A stretch of DNA of 64,000 nt from contig CAWDHI010000011.1 in the NCBI GenBank assembly GCA_963802095.1, positions 1 to 64,000 of the forward strand, given 5' to 3'. The notes under the pieces are model-generated. The model was not told the DNA's origin. It did no database searches and saw only the letters and a list, made by a program, of their open reading frames with translations. The number at the start of each line of letters is the position of its first letter. The stretch's first letter is position 1. This DNA is from CAVVEQ01 sp963802095. GTDB lineage: Bacteria; Chloroflexota; Anaerolineae; Anaerolineales; Anaerolineaceae. Below, one piece after another: positions 52,368 through 60,443 of this stretch. A program made the position numbers and the translations under genes.

Positions 52368-52446
52368 AGGTGGCGCAGGGCCTTTCGTCTTTCGCAGTTG
52401 CAGTATGTGCCAAGTAACTTAGAAAACTTTGTTTAGGAGGAAAGCA

Positions 52447-54081
52447 ATGGCTGAAATGGTTACCCCTACCGGGGGAACAACTGATCGTAAGCTCTACGCA
52501 CGCAAGAGCTCTGGCCTTGTCAGGACCATCGGTGTTTTTGGCGCAATGGTCTTTGGCATTCACTGCATCAGCCTCTCTTCATCCGGGCTGATCCCATTCT
52601 CCTGGGTGGCAGGTGTTTGGCCGGGCAGCAGCATCATCGGTGTGCTCACCGTGGCGATGTTCTTCTGCCTGTTCCATGCCTACACCTACTCCGTTATTGG
52701 TGCTGCAATGCCGCGTTCCGCGGCGGACTATACACTGGGCAGCCGCACGCTGAGCGCCCCGCTGGCCTTCTCGGCCAGCTGGACCCTGGTCATCTTCAGC
52801 GCCATGGTGGCTGGCTCGTTGATCGCGTGGATACCCAAGACGGCCTTCCCCGTGCTTTTCCGCACGATGGGCATCGTCATGGCGAATCCACAGATGGTGG
52901 AATTTGCAAACTGGTCATCCACCCCCGCTGGTATCGCGATCGTAGGGACGATCTGCACGGTCATCACCTTCCTGCTGATGATCCTGCCGACCAAGACCAT
53001 CGTGCGCATCCTGGAAGTCGGCTTTTTCCTGGGCATCATCGCCTGGGTCATCCTTTACTTCCAGCTTGGCAGCGGAACCCCCGAGAAGTTCCAGGCCGCC
53101 TGGGATCAATTTATGGGTCCCGGTTCGTATGCCAGCCGCATCCAGCTCGCCAAGGATAACGGCATGGTGACCAACCCGAACGTGGCGTTGATGAGTCTGG
53201 CCGGGTTGATCATGGGCTTCTGGATCTTCTACGGGTATTACATCCCCACCTTCTTCGCCGGTGAGGTGAAGCAGGCGGATAAAACCCTGCTGGCGGGCAG
53301 CCTTTCATCCCTGGTAGTCAGCTGGGCGATCTTCGTTGTGGCAGCCATTCTGCTGCAGCGCCTGGTCCCATTGGAGTGGATCGCCTCGGAAAGCTACCTT
53401 AGCAATGCTGGTGTGGCGGATGCCACCCCGATGCCATGGATCACGTTCTACGCAGCCATTCTGCAGCCGAACATCCTGCTGCTCTGGACTGTGGCCATCG
53501 CCTGGTTCTATTTGACCATCAACCTGGCCCAGACATATTTCTTCTACTGCTCCCGCATCATCTTCGCCTGGTCGTTCGACCGCCTGATCCCCGAGTGGGT
53601 CTGCTACGTGCACCCCAAGTGGCGCAGCCCGATTGTGGCTATCGCAATAATCACGGTCATCGCCTGGATCGGCGTGATGGATGCCTCCGGTTTGTGGTGG
53701 CCTGGCAGCGTGATGGGCGCCCAACTGAACTTCGTCTTCTTCGCCACCTGGACGCAGCTTGTTCCGGTGCTGGCAGTTGTGCTCTTCCCGTTCCGCAAGC
53801 CTGATCTGTTTGAAAATGCCTCCGCCTTTGTGAAGCGAAAATGGGGCAAGGTTCCCGTGATCACGGTCATGGGCACGATCACCCTGTGCTACCTGGCCTG
53901 GATGATCATTGCGTCATTCCTCTATCCTGCGGTCGGCGGCCGCATTGGGACCGGAACCATCGGTACCCTGATCGGCTTCTTCGCCAGCGGTTTCATTGTG
54001 TTTTATATTGCCCGCTGGTACCGCATGAAGAAAGAGGGAATCGACATCGCCTGGACCTTCCAGTCGATCCCGCCTGTTTAA
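52447..54081 (+). CDS. APC-superfamily permease
   Basis: The ATG at 52447 (ribosome binding site AGGAGG) gives 544 residues with twelve or more hydrophobic helices. The first helix region, GLVRTIGVFGAMVFGIHCIS, and the second, FHAYTYSVIGAAMPRSAADY, match the amino-acid/polyamine/organocation family, whose members import amino acids and related amines. The C-terminal half has TYFFYCSRIIFAWSFDRLIP and EWVCYVHPKWRSPIVAIAII, as in APC transporters. It is the only transporter of the cluster, so the substrate is likely an amino acid or amine. A hairpin without U tract follows at 54100. Confidence 0.85.
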   Translation: MAEMVTPTGGTTDRKLYARKSSGLVRTIGVFGAMVFGIHCISLSSSGLIPFSWVAGVWPGSSIIGVLTVAMFFCLFHAYTYSVIGAAMPRSAADYTLGSRTLSAPLAFSASWTLVIFSAMVAGSLIAWIPKTAFPVLFRTMGIVMANPQMVEFANWSSTPAGIAIVGTICTVITFLLMILPTKTIVRILEVGFFLGIIAWVILYFQLGSGTPEKFQAAWDQFMGPGSYASRIQLAKDNGMVTNPNVALMSLAGLIMGFWIFYGYYIPTFFAGEVKQADKTLLAGSLSSLVVSWAIFVVAAILLQRLVPLEWIASESYLSNAGVADATPMPWITFYAAILQPNILLLWTVAIAWFYLTINLAQTYFFYCSRIIFAWSFDRLIPEWVCYVHPKWRSPIVAIAIITVIAWIGVMDASGLWWPGSVMGAQLNFVFFATWTQLVPVLAVVLFPFRKPDLFENASAFVKRKWGKVPVITVMGTITLCYLAWMIIASFLYPAVGGRIGTGTIGTLIGFFASGFIVFYIARWYRMKKEGIDIAWTFQSIPPV

Positions 54082-54099
54082 TAGTTTTTTTAGCTTTTG

Positions 54100-54129
54100 G
54101 GAGCCAGGGACCCGTTTTTCCCTGGCTCC
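54100..54129 (+). repeat. Hairpin after the permease gene
   Basis: GGAGCCAGGGA (54100-54110) and TCCCTGGCTCC (54119-54129) form an 11-bp perfect stem. No T run follows on the plus strand, so it is more likely a message-stabilising or attenuating hairpin than a full terminator. It sits in a 186-bp gap before the phosphoesterase gene. Confidence 0.5.
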
Positions 54130-54267
54130 ATCATAAAAAACCGAATATCTCCCATTCGAAGGAAACCCTTCGGATGAGGCCCAGCGAAGGATCAACCCAA
54201 TGCAATAGATGCTTCACTGGCTCTCAGGCTCACTTGGAGATACAAATAATCGAATAAGGAAAAATCA

Positions 54268-55221
54268 ATGAAAATGACCCGCATTTTGTACGGATCCGAT
54301 TTTCATGGTTCCGATACGGTCTATCGAAAGTTCATCAATGCCGCCTTCCAATACCAGGCCAATGTGCTGGTCGTGGGTGGCGACGTGACCGGCAAGGGCA
54401 TGATCCCGATCGTTAACGAAGGCAACGGTATCTACACCGGCTACCTGTTCGGCGGCCGTACCGACTGCCGGACACAGGATGAGATCGACAAGTTCAAAAA
54501 GACCATCTCCAGTGTCGGTTTTTACCCCATCGTGCTGGAAAAGGACGAAGCGGACCACCTGGAGCACGACCCGGCGGCCATGAGCGCGCGGTTCGAACAG
54601 GAGATGTGCCAGCGCGTGCGCGAATGGATGATCCTGGCGGAGGAAAAGCTGACCCCCAAGGGTATCAAGCTGTTCTTCATGCCCGGTAATGACGATCTCT
54701 TCTCCATCGATGAGGTCATCCGCGAATTCCCCAACATCAAGAACCCGGATATGTGCCTCAACATGATCGACGACGAGCACGAGCTGGTTGGCTGCTCCTA
54801 TGCCAACATGACCCCCTGGAAGTGCGTGCGCGACCTGGAGGAGCCAGATTTGAAGAAGAAAAACGATGAGCTGGCTGCCATGGTGCAGAACCCGGCTAAA
54901 ACCATTGCCGTGCTGCACGTGCCGCCCATCGACTCGGGACTTGATAGCTGCCCCGAACTTGATAAGGACTTGAAGATCGTTGCCATCGGCGGCCAGGTGC
55001 TGATGAAAGCGGCCGGGGCGCATGCCTCCCGTGAGTTCATCGAGAAAGTACAGCCCATGCTAAGCCTGCATGGGCACATCCACGAATCCCCCGGGCATAA
55101 ACACATCGGGCGCACACTGTGCATCAACGCCGGCAGCGAGTACGCTGAAAGCATTCTGAAGGCTGCCATCATCAATATCGAAGGGGATAAGGTCAAGGGC
55201 CATCTCCTGATCTCTGGTTAA
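54268..55221 (+). CDS. Metallophosphoesterase
   Basis: This 317-residue protein has the calcineurin-like phosphoesterase motifs in order: ILYGSDFHGSD (D-x-H), VLVVGGDVTGKG (GGD), FFMPGNDDLF (GND in place of the usual GNH), AVLHVPP (His) and SLHGHIHESPG (GHxH). These bind two metal ions and would hydrolyse a phosphomonoester or diester. An insertion of about 70 residues between the second and third motifs (residues 60-130) is unusual. It starts 186 bp after the permease and 11 bp before the nucleotidyltransferase-like gene, so it belongs to the GntR-led cluster. The substrate is unknown. Confidence 0.85.
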   Translation: MKMTRILYGSDFHGSDTVYRKFINAAFQYQANVLVVGGDVTGKGMIPIVNEGNGIYTGYLFGGRTDCRTQDEIDKFKKTISSVGFYPIVLEKDEADHLEHDPAAMSARFEQEMCQRVREWMILAEEKLTPKGIKLFFMPGNDDLFSIDEVIREFPNIKNPDMCLNMIDDEHELVGCSYANMTPWKCVRDLEEPDLKKKNDELAAMVQNPAKTIAVLHVPPIDSGLDSCPELDKDLKIVAIGGQVLMKAAGAHASREFIEKVQPMLSLHGHIHESPGHKHIGRTLCINAGSEYAESILKAAIINIEGDKVKGHLLISG

Positions 55222-55232
55222 AGGATAAGAAC

Positions 55233-56018
55233 ATGGGAAAATACGGAGAGATCCAAGGCGATTTTATGGAGGAGCGCAGCCGCATCCTGGAAGCGCTGGA
55301 ACTACCGGAATACAAACACATCGTGCTGCGCCTGATCGGCGCGCTGGCCTTCCGCACCCACTGCCCCAAATACGGCTATTTCCAGGAGGCGCTGGGTCGT
55401 GTATTCACCGATATCGATTTTGCCGGGTACTCCAAGCAGTACAAGGATATTGCCCGCTTTCTCACCGAGCTTGGTTACGAAGAGGATAAGATGGTCACCC
55501 GGCTCTTCGGGGATTTCCGCCTGGTCTTCCACGAGGAGAAATTCGGGCGGCATATTGACGTCTTCCTGGATAAGCTCGATTTCTGCCACGTGCTGCCGCT
55601 CAAAGGCCGCCTGGAGGTGGATAAACCCACCATCCCGCTTGCGGAACTGGTTGTGGAGAAGATGCAGATCGTGCAGATCAACGAAAAAGATATCATCGAT
55701 ACAATCATGCTGATGCGCGAGCACCACGTGGGCGATAAAGACAAGGAAATGATCAACGGCAAAATGATCGCCGGGCTTACCTGTGATGACTGGGGTCTGT
55801 GGCGCACGCTAACAGGCAACCTGGATCTCACCGTTTCCTACCTCGATAAATACCCACAACTAACCGATGACGACCGGCATGTTGTTCGGGAGAACATCAA
55901 AGAGTTGCGCACCTGGATCGATGCCGCCCCAAAATCACTGAAGTGGAAATCCCGCGCGGTGATCGGCGAGAAGAAAAAATGGTACAAGGACGTGGAAGCC
56001 CTGGAAGACCGGGGCTAA
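55233..56018 (+). CDS. Nucleotidyltransferase-like protein
   Basis: This 261-residue soluble protein has an N-terminal half that resembles the minimal nucleotidyltransferase fold: IVLRLIGALAFRTHCP (the position of the G[GS] motif, here IGALA), VFTDIDFAGY (DxD metal ligands), GRHIDVFLDK (third acidic residue) and IPLAELVVEKMQIVQINEKD, the region typical of AbiEii-like and other sugar/tRNA-like transferases. The classical GS motif is not preserved, so activity is uncertain. The remainder is helical. It lies between the phosphoesterase (11 bp) and the aminotransferase (38 bp). A second ATG at 55266 is possible. Confidence 0.65.
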   Translation: MGKYGEIQGDFMEERSRILEALELPEYKHIVLRLIGALAFRTHCPKYGYFQEALGRVFTDIDFAGYSKQYKDIARFLTELGYEEDKMVTRLFGDFRLVFHEEKFGRHIDVFLDKLDFCHVLPLKGRLEVDKPTIPLAELVVEKMQIVQINEKDIIDTIMLMREHHVGDKDKEMINGKMIAGLTCDDWGLWRTLTGNLDLTVSYLDKYPQLTDDDRHVVRENIKELRTWIDAAPKSLKWKSRAVIGEKKKWYKDVEALEDRG

Positions 56019-56056
56019 ACCGACCTGCGCTTATATTGTGAAAGGAAAACCCTGAT

Positions 56057-57163
56057 ATGAAGTCCATTGAAGAATTCATCGTGCCTTGGGTACGCGAGGC
56101 CGAATCCTACAGCGATAAGCACATGGATTTTGCCTGGGACCATCCCGAGATCCTGCGCATGATGTCGAACGAAAACCTGCTCACCCCATCTCAATCTGTG
56201 CTGGATGCGGTGATGGAAGCCGCCCGCATGGGTAACCTCTACCCCGGCTCGGGCAAACGCGTGCGTGAGCTGCTCGGCAAACGATCCGGGCTGAGCGCCA
56301 ATAACGTCATCCTTGGCAACGGCTCGACGGATGTGATCAATTTCATCATCCATACCTTTGTTGCCCCCGGCGAGGATGTGGTCATCTCGGTGCCCACCTT
56401 CCCGATGTACGTCACCCGCACGCGCATCAACGGCGGCAACCCCATCCTGGTGCCGATGCGCGAAGATTTCTACTGGGATATCCCCGCCATCCTGAAGGCG
56501 GTGACACCCAATACCAAGCTGATGTTCATCTGCAGCCCCAACAACCCCACCGGCAACATGATCACCGACGAGGACCTGAAGCAGCTGCTTGATCTTGGCA
56601 TCCCGCTCTTCCTGGATGAGGCCTACTTCGAGCTGGAGGTGGAGCCCAAATCGCGCATCTACCTGCTGCAGCAGTATCCTCATATGATCATCAACCGCAC
56701 TCTTTCCAAGGCGTATGGCATTGCCGGGATGCGGGTGGGATACGCACTGGCGGATGAGAAAATCATCTCCTACCTCAACCGATCGCGCATTCCCTGGAAC
56801 GTGAGCCTGCTTGCCCTGGCAGCCGCGGAAGCCGTCCTGCAGGATGAAGCCGACCACGAGCGCAAACGCAAGAACACCATCGACGGCCGCACATACCTGA
56901 TCGAGCAGCTCGATGAGATCACCGGGATCAAGGCTTACCCAAGCGAGGGAAACTTCGTCCTTTTTGACGCCTCCATTCTGGGGAAACCCTCGCTGGATAT
57001 GCGCGACGACATGATCGCACGCGGCATCTTCATCCGCCCCATGGAAGGACACGGCGCCAAGCCCGGCCTTATGCGCGTCACCGTCGGGACGCCTTCCATG
57101 AACCAGGATTTCATCCGCGTCTTCCGCCAGTACGTGCAGGACACCCTGGCAGCCAAAAAATAA
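56057..57163 (+). CDS. Class I/II PLP-dependent aminotransferase (histidinol-phosphate aminotransferase-like)
   Basis: This 368-residue protein is a fold-type I PLP enzyme. SANNVILGNGSTDVINFIIH is the phosphate/cofactor loop, MFICSPNNPTGNMITDEDLK contains the NPTG motif, FLDEAYFELE the cofactor Asp-x-x-Tyr, and INRTLSKAYGIAGMRVGYAL the Schiff-base Lys. It is closest in style to histidinol-phosphate aminotransferase and threonine-phosphate decarboxylase (CobD). With no his genes around and a kinase directly downstream, the natural substrate is probably a phosphorylated amino-alcohol or keto-polyol; this is inference. It follows the nucleotidyltransferase-like gene by 38 bp. Confidence 0.85.
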   Translation: MKSIEEFIVPWVREAESYSDKHMDFAWDHPEILRMMSNENLLTPSQSVLDAVMEAARMGNLYPGSGKRVRELLGKRSGLSANNVILGNGSTDVINFIIHTFVAPGEDVVISVPTFPMYVTRTRINGGNPILVPMREDFYWDIPAILKAVTPNTKLMFICSPNNPTGNMITDEDLKQLLDLGIPLFLDEAYFELEVEPKSRIYLLQQYPHMIINRTLSKAYGIAGMRVGYALADEKIISYLNRSRIPWNVSLLALAAAEAVLQDEADHERKRKNTIDGRTYLIEQLDEITGIKAYPSEGNFVLFDASILGKPSLDMRDDMIARGIFIRPMEGHGAKPGLMRVTVGTPSMNQDFIRVFRQYVQDTLAAKK

Positions 57164-57177
57164 CCAATCATGAGATC

Positions 57178-57211
57178 AAAAAGAACCCTCAGGGACGCGA
57201 GGGTTCTTTTT
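57178..57211 (+). terminator. Terminator-shaped hairpin between aminotransferase and kinase genes
   Basis: AAAAAGAACCCTC and GAGGGTTCTTTTT pair around an 8-nt loop, ending in five T on the plus strand and five on the minus strand. It lies in the middle of a co-directional cluster, so it should reduce expression of the kinase relative to upstream genes. Confidence 0.7.
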
Positions 57212-57223
57212 GAAGGGACTGAT

Positions 57224-58756
57224 ATGACCAAAAAATTCATTCTCGCGCACGATACCGGCACCGGAGGCGATAAAGCCGTGCTGACCGATCTGCAGGGGGG
57301 GGTGATCCACTGCGCATACCAGGATTATGGCATCTATTACCCCCAGGCGGAGTGGGCGGAGCAGGACCCCGAAGAGCTGTGGCGGACTGTTGCGGAAACC
57401 ACCCGCAAGGTGATCTCGGAAAGCGGCATCGACCCACAGGAGATCCTGGGGGTGGGTATCTCGGCGCAGATGTTCAACCTGCTGCCGGTGGATGAGAAAG
57501 GCGCGCCCGTCACCCGCATGCTCAGCTGGCTGGATCTGCGCTCGGTGCCCCAGGCCGACCGGGTTCTCTCCGGGGATACCCCGCGGTTCCTCTTTGAAAA
57601 GACCGGCAACATCCCCACCGCCAAGGATATCATTCCCAAGATCCTTTGGTTGAAGGAGGAGCGCCCGGAGCTTTGGAACCGCACTGCCCAGCTGCTGGAC
57701 TGCAAGGAATACATCATCTTCCGGCTCACCGGGAAGATCGCCACCGACTGGCATGGCGCATCGGTCTATTTCCTCTTCGAACCGCAGAAAAAGGAGTGGT
57801 CGCAGGAGGTGTTGGATAGGCTGGGCATCCCGCGCGAAAAATTGCCGCCCGCCTACCCCTGCACGGATGTGATCGGTGAGGTTTCTGAGATAGCCGCGGC
57901 AGAGACCGGGTTGGCAGCGGGCACACCCGTGGTGATCTGCGCCGGGGATGTGGGTGTGGCCCAATCCGGCGCTGGCGCAAACAAAGCCGGCAAGGCGCAC
58001 CTGTGCATCGGCACGGCAACCTGGGTGGGGGTCTCCACTTCTAAATTCATCAACGACCCCCAGAAACCCTACTGGGGGCTGAACCACATCGATCCGGATA
58101 AATTTGTCATCGCCGGCGAAATGGAAACCGGCGGTGGGGCGCTGATGTGGTTCCGCGACCTCTTCTGCCAGGAGGAAGCCAGGCGAGCTGAGGAACGGGG
58201 TATTTCCACCTACGCGCTGCTGGGGGATATGGTGGAATCCACCCAACCCGGTGCGGAAAAGCTGATCTTCACCCCCTGGCTCTCCGGTGAACGTGCCCCG
58301 GTGCTGGATCATTACGCCCGCGGAGGGTTTAACGGAATGACCTTGAGCCATACTAAGGCGCACCTGGCGCGGGCGGTCATGGAGGGCGTGGCTTACCACA
58401 TTCGCTGGATCTGCGAAGCGATGGAGAAAACCGGGTTGGAATTGAAAGCGATAAACGCGATCGGCGGGGGCAGCACAAGCATTCCCTGGACGCAGATCAT
58501 CGCCGATATCACCGGGCGGGAGCTGAGCATCGTCGAACACCCGCTGGAAGCCGGGGCGATGGGCGCGGCGCTGACCGTGGCGGTGGGGCTGGGTGTCTAC
58601 CCGAACATGGAGGCGGTGGATGACCTGATCGGCATCGCCCGGCGGGTGGAGCCGAACCACAGCCTGGCGACCCGGTATAATGACCTTTATGAAAGCTACC
58701 GCGCGCTGTATGAAGGCCTGGCGCCGGTCTACCGCAAGCTCTACGAGGTGAAATGA
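57224..58756 (+). CDS. FGGY-family carbohydrate kinase
   Basis: The ATG at 57224 (ribosome binding site region GAAGGGA) gives 510 residues; the frame is open from 57170 through the hairpin, but that part is not used. FGGY_N begins with FILAHDTGTGGDKAVLTDLQ (the phosphate-1 loop), and WAEQDPEELWRTVAET follows. FGGY_C includes ERAPVLDHYARGGFNGMTLS and INAIGGGSTSIPWTQIIADI, the adenosine loop. The family phosphorylates sugars, polyols, or glycerol-like compounds; the xylulokinase-like signature does not fix the substrate. Its place in the GntR-led cluster suggests a catabolic sugar or polyol, or an amino-polyol formed by the aminotransferase. Confidence 0.85.
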   Translation: MTKKFILAHDTGTGGDKAVLTDLQGGVIHCAYQDYGIYYPQAEWAEQDPEELWRTVAETTRKVISESGIDPQEILGVGISAQMFNLLPVDEKGAPVTRMLSWLDLRSVPQADRVLSGDTPRFLFEKTGNIPTAKDIIPKILWLKEERPELWNRTAQLLDCKEYIIFRLTGKIATDWHGASVYFLFEPQKKEWSQEVLDRLGIPREKLPPAYPCTDVIGEVSEIAAAETGLAAGTPVVICAGDVGVAQSGAGANKAGKAHLCIGTATWVGVSTSKFINDPQKPYWGLNHIDPDKFVIAGEMETGGGALMWFRDLFCQEEARRAEERGISTYALLGDMVESTQPGAEKLIFTPWLSGERAPVLDHYARGGFNGMTLSHTKAHLARAVMEGVAYHIRWICEAMEKTGLELKAINAIGGGSTSIPWTQIIADITGRELSIVEHPLEAGAMGAALTVAVGLGVYPNMEAVDDLIGIARRVEPNHSLATRYNDLYESYRALYEGLAPVYRKLYEVK

Positions 58757-59466
58757 AAAGTCTGCACAATATTCCCAAGATGCGACGCATGGGCACCATC
58801 TCCAACACCTTCAGCGTGGGTGGGTTGTTCGTCCTGCTTGCGGGTGTTCTGGTAAATTTCTTCCTTCCTGCCTATTACTATCTTGCACTGGGTTTAATCG
58901 TCCTGGGAGGGGTCGCCTCGGTGGTGGGTATCTATTTTGCCAACCGCTGGGTGAAGAAACCCCGCCCCGAGGATACCCTGGATAACGCACTGAAAGGCAT
59001 GACCAACGCTTACCGCTTCTATCATTACCCCGACCTGCCCTACGATCACGTGCTGCTGACCCCCGAAAAAGCGGTGGCGGTGGAGACGGTGAACATCGAG
59101 GGTGACTTTCTGTTCGATAAGGGCAAGTGGAAGGAGCAGATGACGGTGGGGCGCGCCATCCGCTGGATCGTGGAGGAGCACCTGGGTAACCCGATCAAGG
59201 AAGCCCAGGACGCAGCGGCAAACCTATCCGACCACCTGGCGGTGGAGTGCGGGCAGAAGATCCCGGTGGAGGCGATGGTGGTCTTTGTTCACCCGCGGGC
59301 CTTGATCAAGGTGAAGAACGCACCCATCCTGGTCTGCACCCCCGAGAAATTCAAGACCCACATCGGTGCGAAGGGAACGAAGCTCAGTGATGATATCTAT
59401 GCCCGCGCGCGCACCTTTCTGGATAGCCGCGTCCCCTCGGCCTGGAACGAAGAGGGTGATGAATAA
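58753..59466 (+). CDS. Membrane-anchored NERD-like domain protein
   Basis: This 237-residue protein has two N-terminal transmembrane helices (VGGLFVLLAGVLVNFFLPAY and YLALGLIVLGGVASVVGIYF) and a soluble domain with DHVLLTPEKAVAVETVNIEG and IPVEAMVVFVHPRALIKV, then APILVCTPEKFKTHI. The order resembles NERD (nuclease-related) domains. In NERD the central strand normally reads E-x-K; here it is E-T-V, so the catalytic Lys is missing and nuclease activity is doubtful. It overlaps the kinase stop by 4 bp (ATGA), hence it is cotranscribed, and is closed by the hairpin at 59513. Its tie to catabolism is unclear. Confidence 0.6.
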   Translation: MKSLHNIPKMRRMGTISNTFSVGGLFVLLAGVLVNFFLPAYYYLALGLIVLGGVASVVGIYFANRWVKKPRPEDTLDNALKGMTNAYRFYHYPDLPYDHVLLTPEKAVAVETVNIEGDFLFDKGKWKEQMTVGRAIRWIVEEHLGNPIKEAQDAAANLSDHLAVECGQKIPVEAMVVFVHPRALIKVKNAPILVCTPEKFKTHIGAKGTKLSDDIYARARTFLDSRVPSAWNEEGDE

Positions 59467-59512
59467 AAAAAACCTCTCCTTCCTTGGATAAGGATGGATG
59501 TGAGAAGGTAGA

Positions 59513-59547
59513 AATAACCCCCGGTGTTAGTTCCTCCGGGGGTTATT
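59513..59547. terminator. Bidirectional stem-loop between convergent genes
   Basis: AATAACCCCCGG (59513-59524) and CCGGGGGTTATT (59536-59547) form a 12-bp perfect stem with an 11-nt loop between the NERD-like gene and degV. The A/T ends of the stem can serve as a weak U tract in either direction. Confidence 0.7.
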
Positions 59548-59551
59548 AATT

Positions 59552-60415
59552 CTAGGGAATATCGGCAAAAAGATTTGCCGGACCCACGGCCATACCCAGC
59601 ATGGAAGGCCCGGTGTGCGCGCCGAGGACCGGGGCGATGGGGGTCAGCGGTTCCAACACCAGGTCAAACCGCTCCTTCATTTTTTCCACCAGCAAGGCAG
59701 CTCCCTCGGGGTTTTTTCCATGGAGGGGTTGCATGCGCAGTTTCGTCTCCCCGGCGTACCATTTGGTGACGATATCCGCTATCTTGACGATCGCTTTATT
59801 CAGGGTGAAATCCTGACCCACCGTGATATAGGTACCCTTCTCTTTTTCCACCGTGATGATCGGTTTGATATTCAACACCGAAGCTACCAGCGCCTTCATG
59901 TGGCTGATCCTGCCGCCGTGGATAAGATATTTCAGTTCCGCCAGGGTGTAGATCCCATTGGCTTTATCGCTGATCTCGGCTAATTTGGCCTTGATCTTTT
60001 CGACACTCCACCCAGCCCGGACGGCACGGGCAGCCGCTTCCACCTGCCATCCCAACGGGCAGGAGAGGGTGTGGCTATCAATGAAGGTCACTTTCGCTTC
60101 CGGCACCATCTCTGCGCCAAGCCGGGCGGAATTCATCGTTCCGCTCAACCCCGAGGAGACATGGATGGAAAGGATCTCCTCCCCGGATTTAGCCAGCTCG
60201 CGGTAGATCTCGGCAAATTCACCACTGGAGGGCTGTGAGGTGGTGGGGAAGCTTTCAGTCTTGCTGAGCACTTCATAAAACTCATCCGGCTGCATATCCA
60301 CCCCGCTGGAATAGCTTTTTCCATCAATGGTGAAACGCAGGGGGGCATAGGTTAATTCCAATCCCTGGAGCTGCGCAGGGGCAAGGTCCATCGCACGGTC
60401 AGTTACTATTTTCAT
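59552..60415 (-). CDS. DegV-family fatty-acid-binding protein
   Basis: The ATG at 60415 (ribosome binding site AAGGAG) gives 287 residues. DegV proteins bind a fatty acid, and in the characterised cases (FakB) present it to the FakA kinase for phosphorylation. The signature regions are MKIVTDRAMDLAPAQLQ, DFYEVLSKTE-like FYEVLSKTESFPTTSQPSSG, ILSIHVSSGLSGTMNSARLG, FIDSHTLSCPLGWQVEAAAR, LAELKYLIHGGRISHMKALV and APVLGAHTGPSMLGMAV. The first LVTDS motif is changed to IVTDR. No fakA-like gene lies nearby. Transcribed on its own, convergent with the cluster to its left and just after the SDR gene. Confidence 0.9.
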   Translation of the reverse strand: MKIVTDRAMDLAPAQLQGLELTYAPLRFTIDGKSYSSGVDMQPDEFYEVLSKTESFPTTSQPSSGEFAEIYRELAKSGEEILSIHVSSGLSGTMNSARLGAEMVPEAKVTFIDSHTLSCPLGWQVEAAARAVRAGWSVEKIKAKLAEISDKANGIYTLAELKYLIHGGRISHMKALVASVLNIKPIITVEKEKGTYITVGQDFTLNKAIVKIADIVTKWYAGETKLRMQPLHGKNPEGAALLVEKMKERFDLVLEPLTPIAPVLGAHTGPSMLGMAVGPANLFADIP

Positions 60416-60443
60416 CAAATTCTCCTTTTTCCTTTGTTCTATA

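Noticed and set aside
56015..57052. 345-codon minus-strand frame over the aminotransferase
   Set aside because: It has no domain and no ribosome binding site, and is antisense to an enzyme with an intact PLP site.
57176..58660. 494-codon open frame antisense to the FGGY kinase
   Set aside because: It mirrors the codon pattern of the kinase; the kinase translation has all the family motifs and the antisense product has none.
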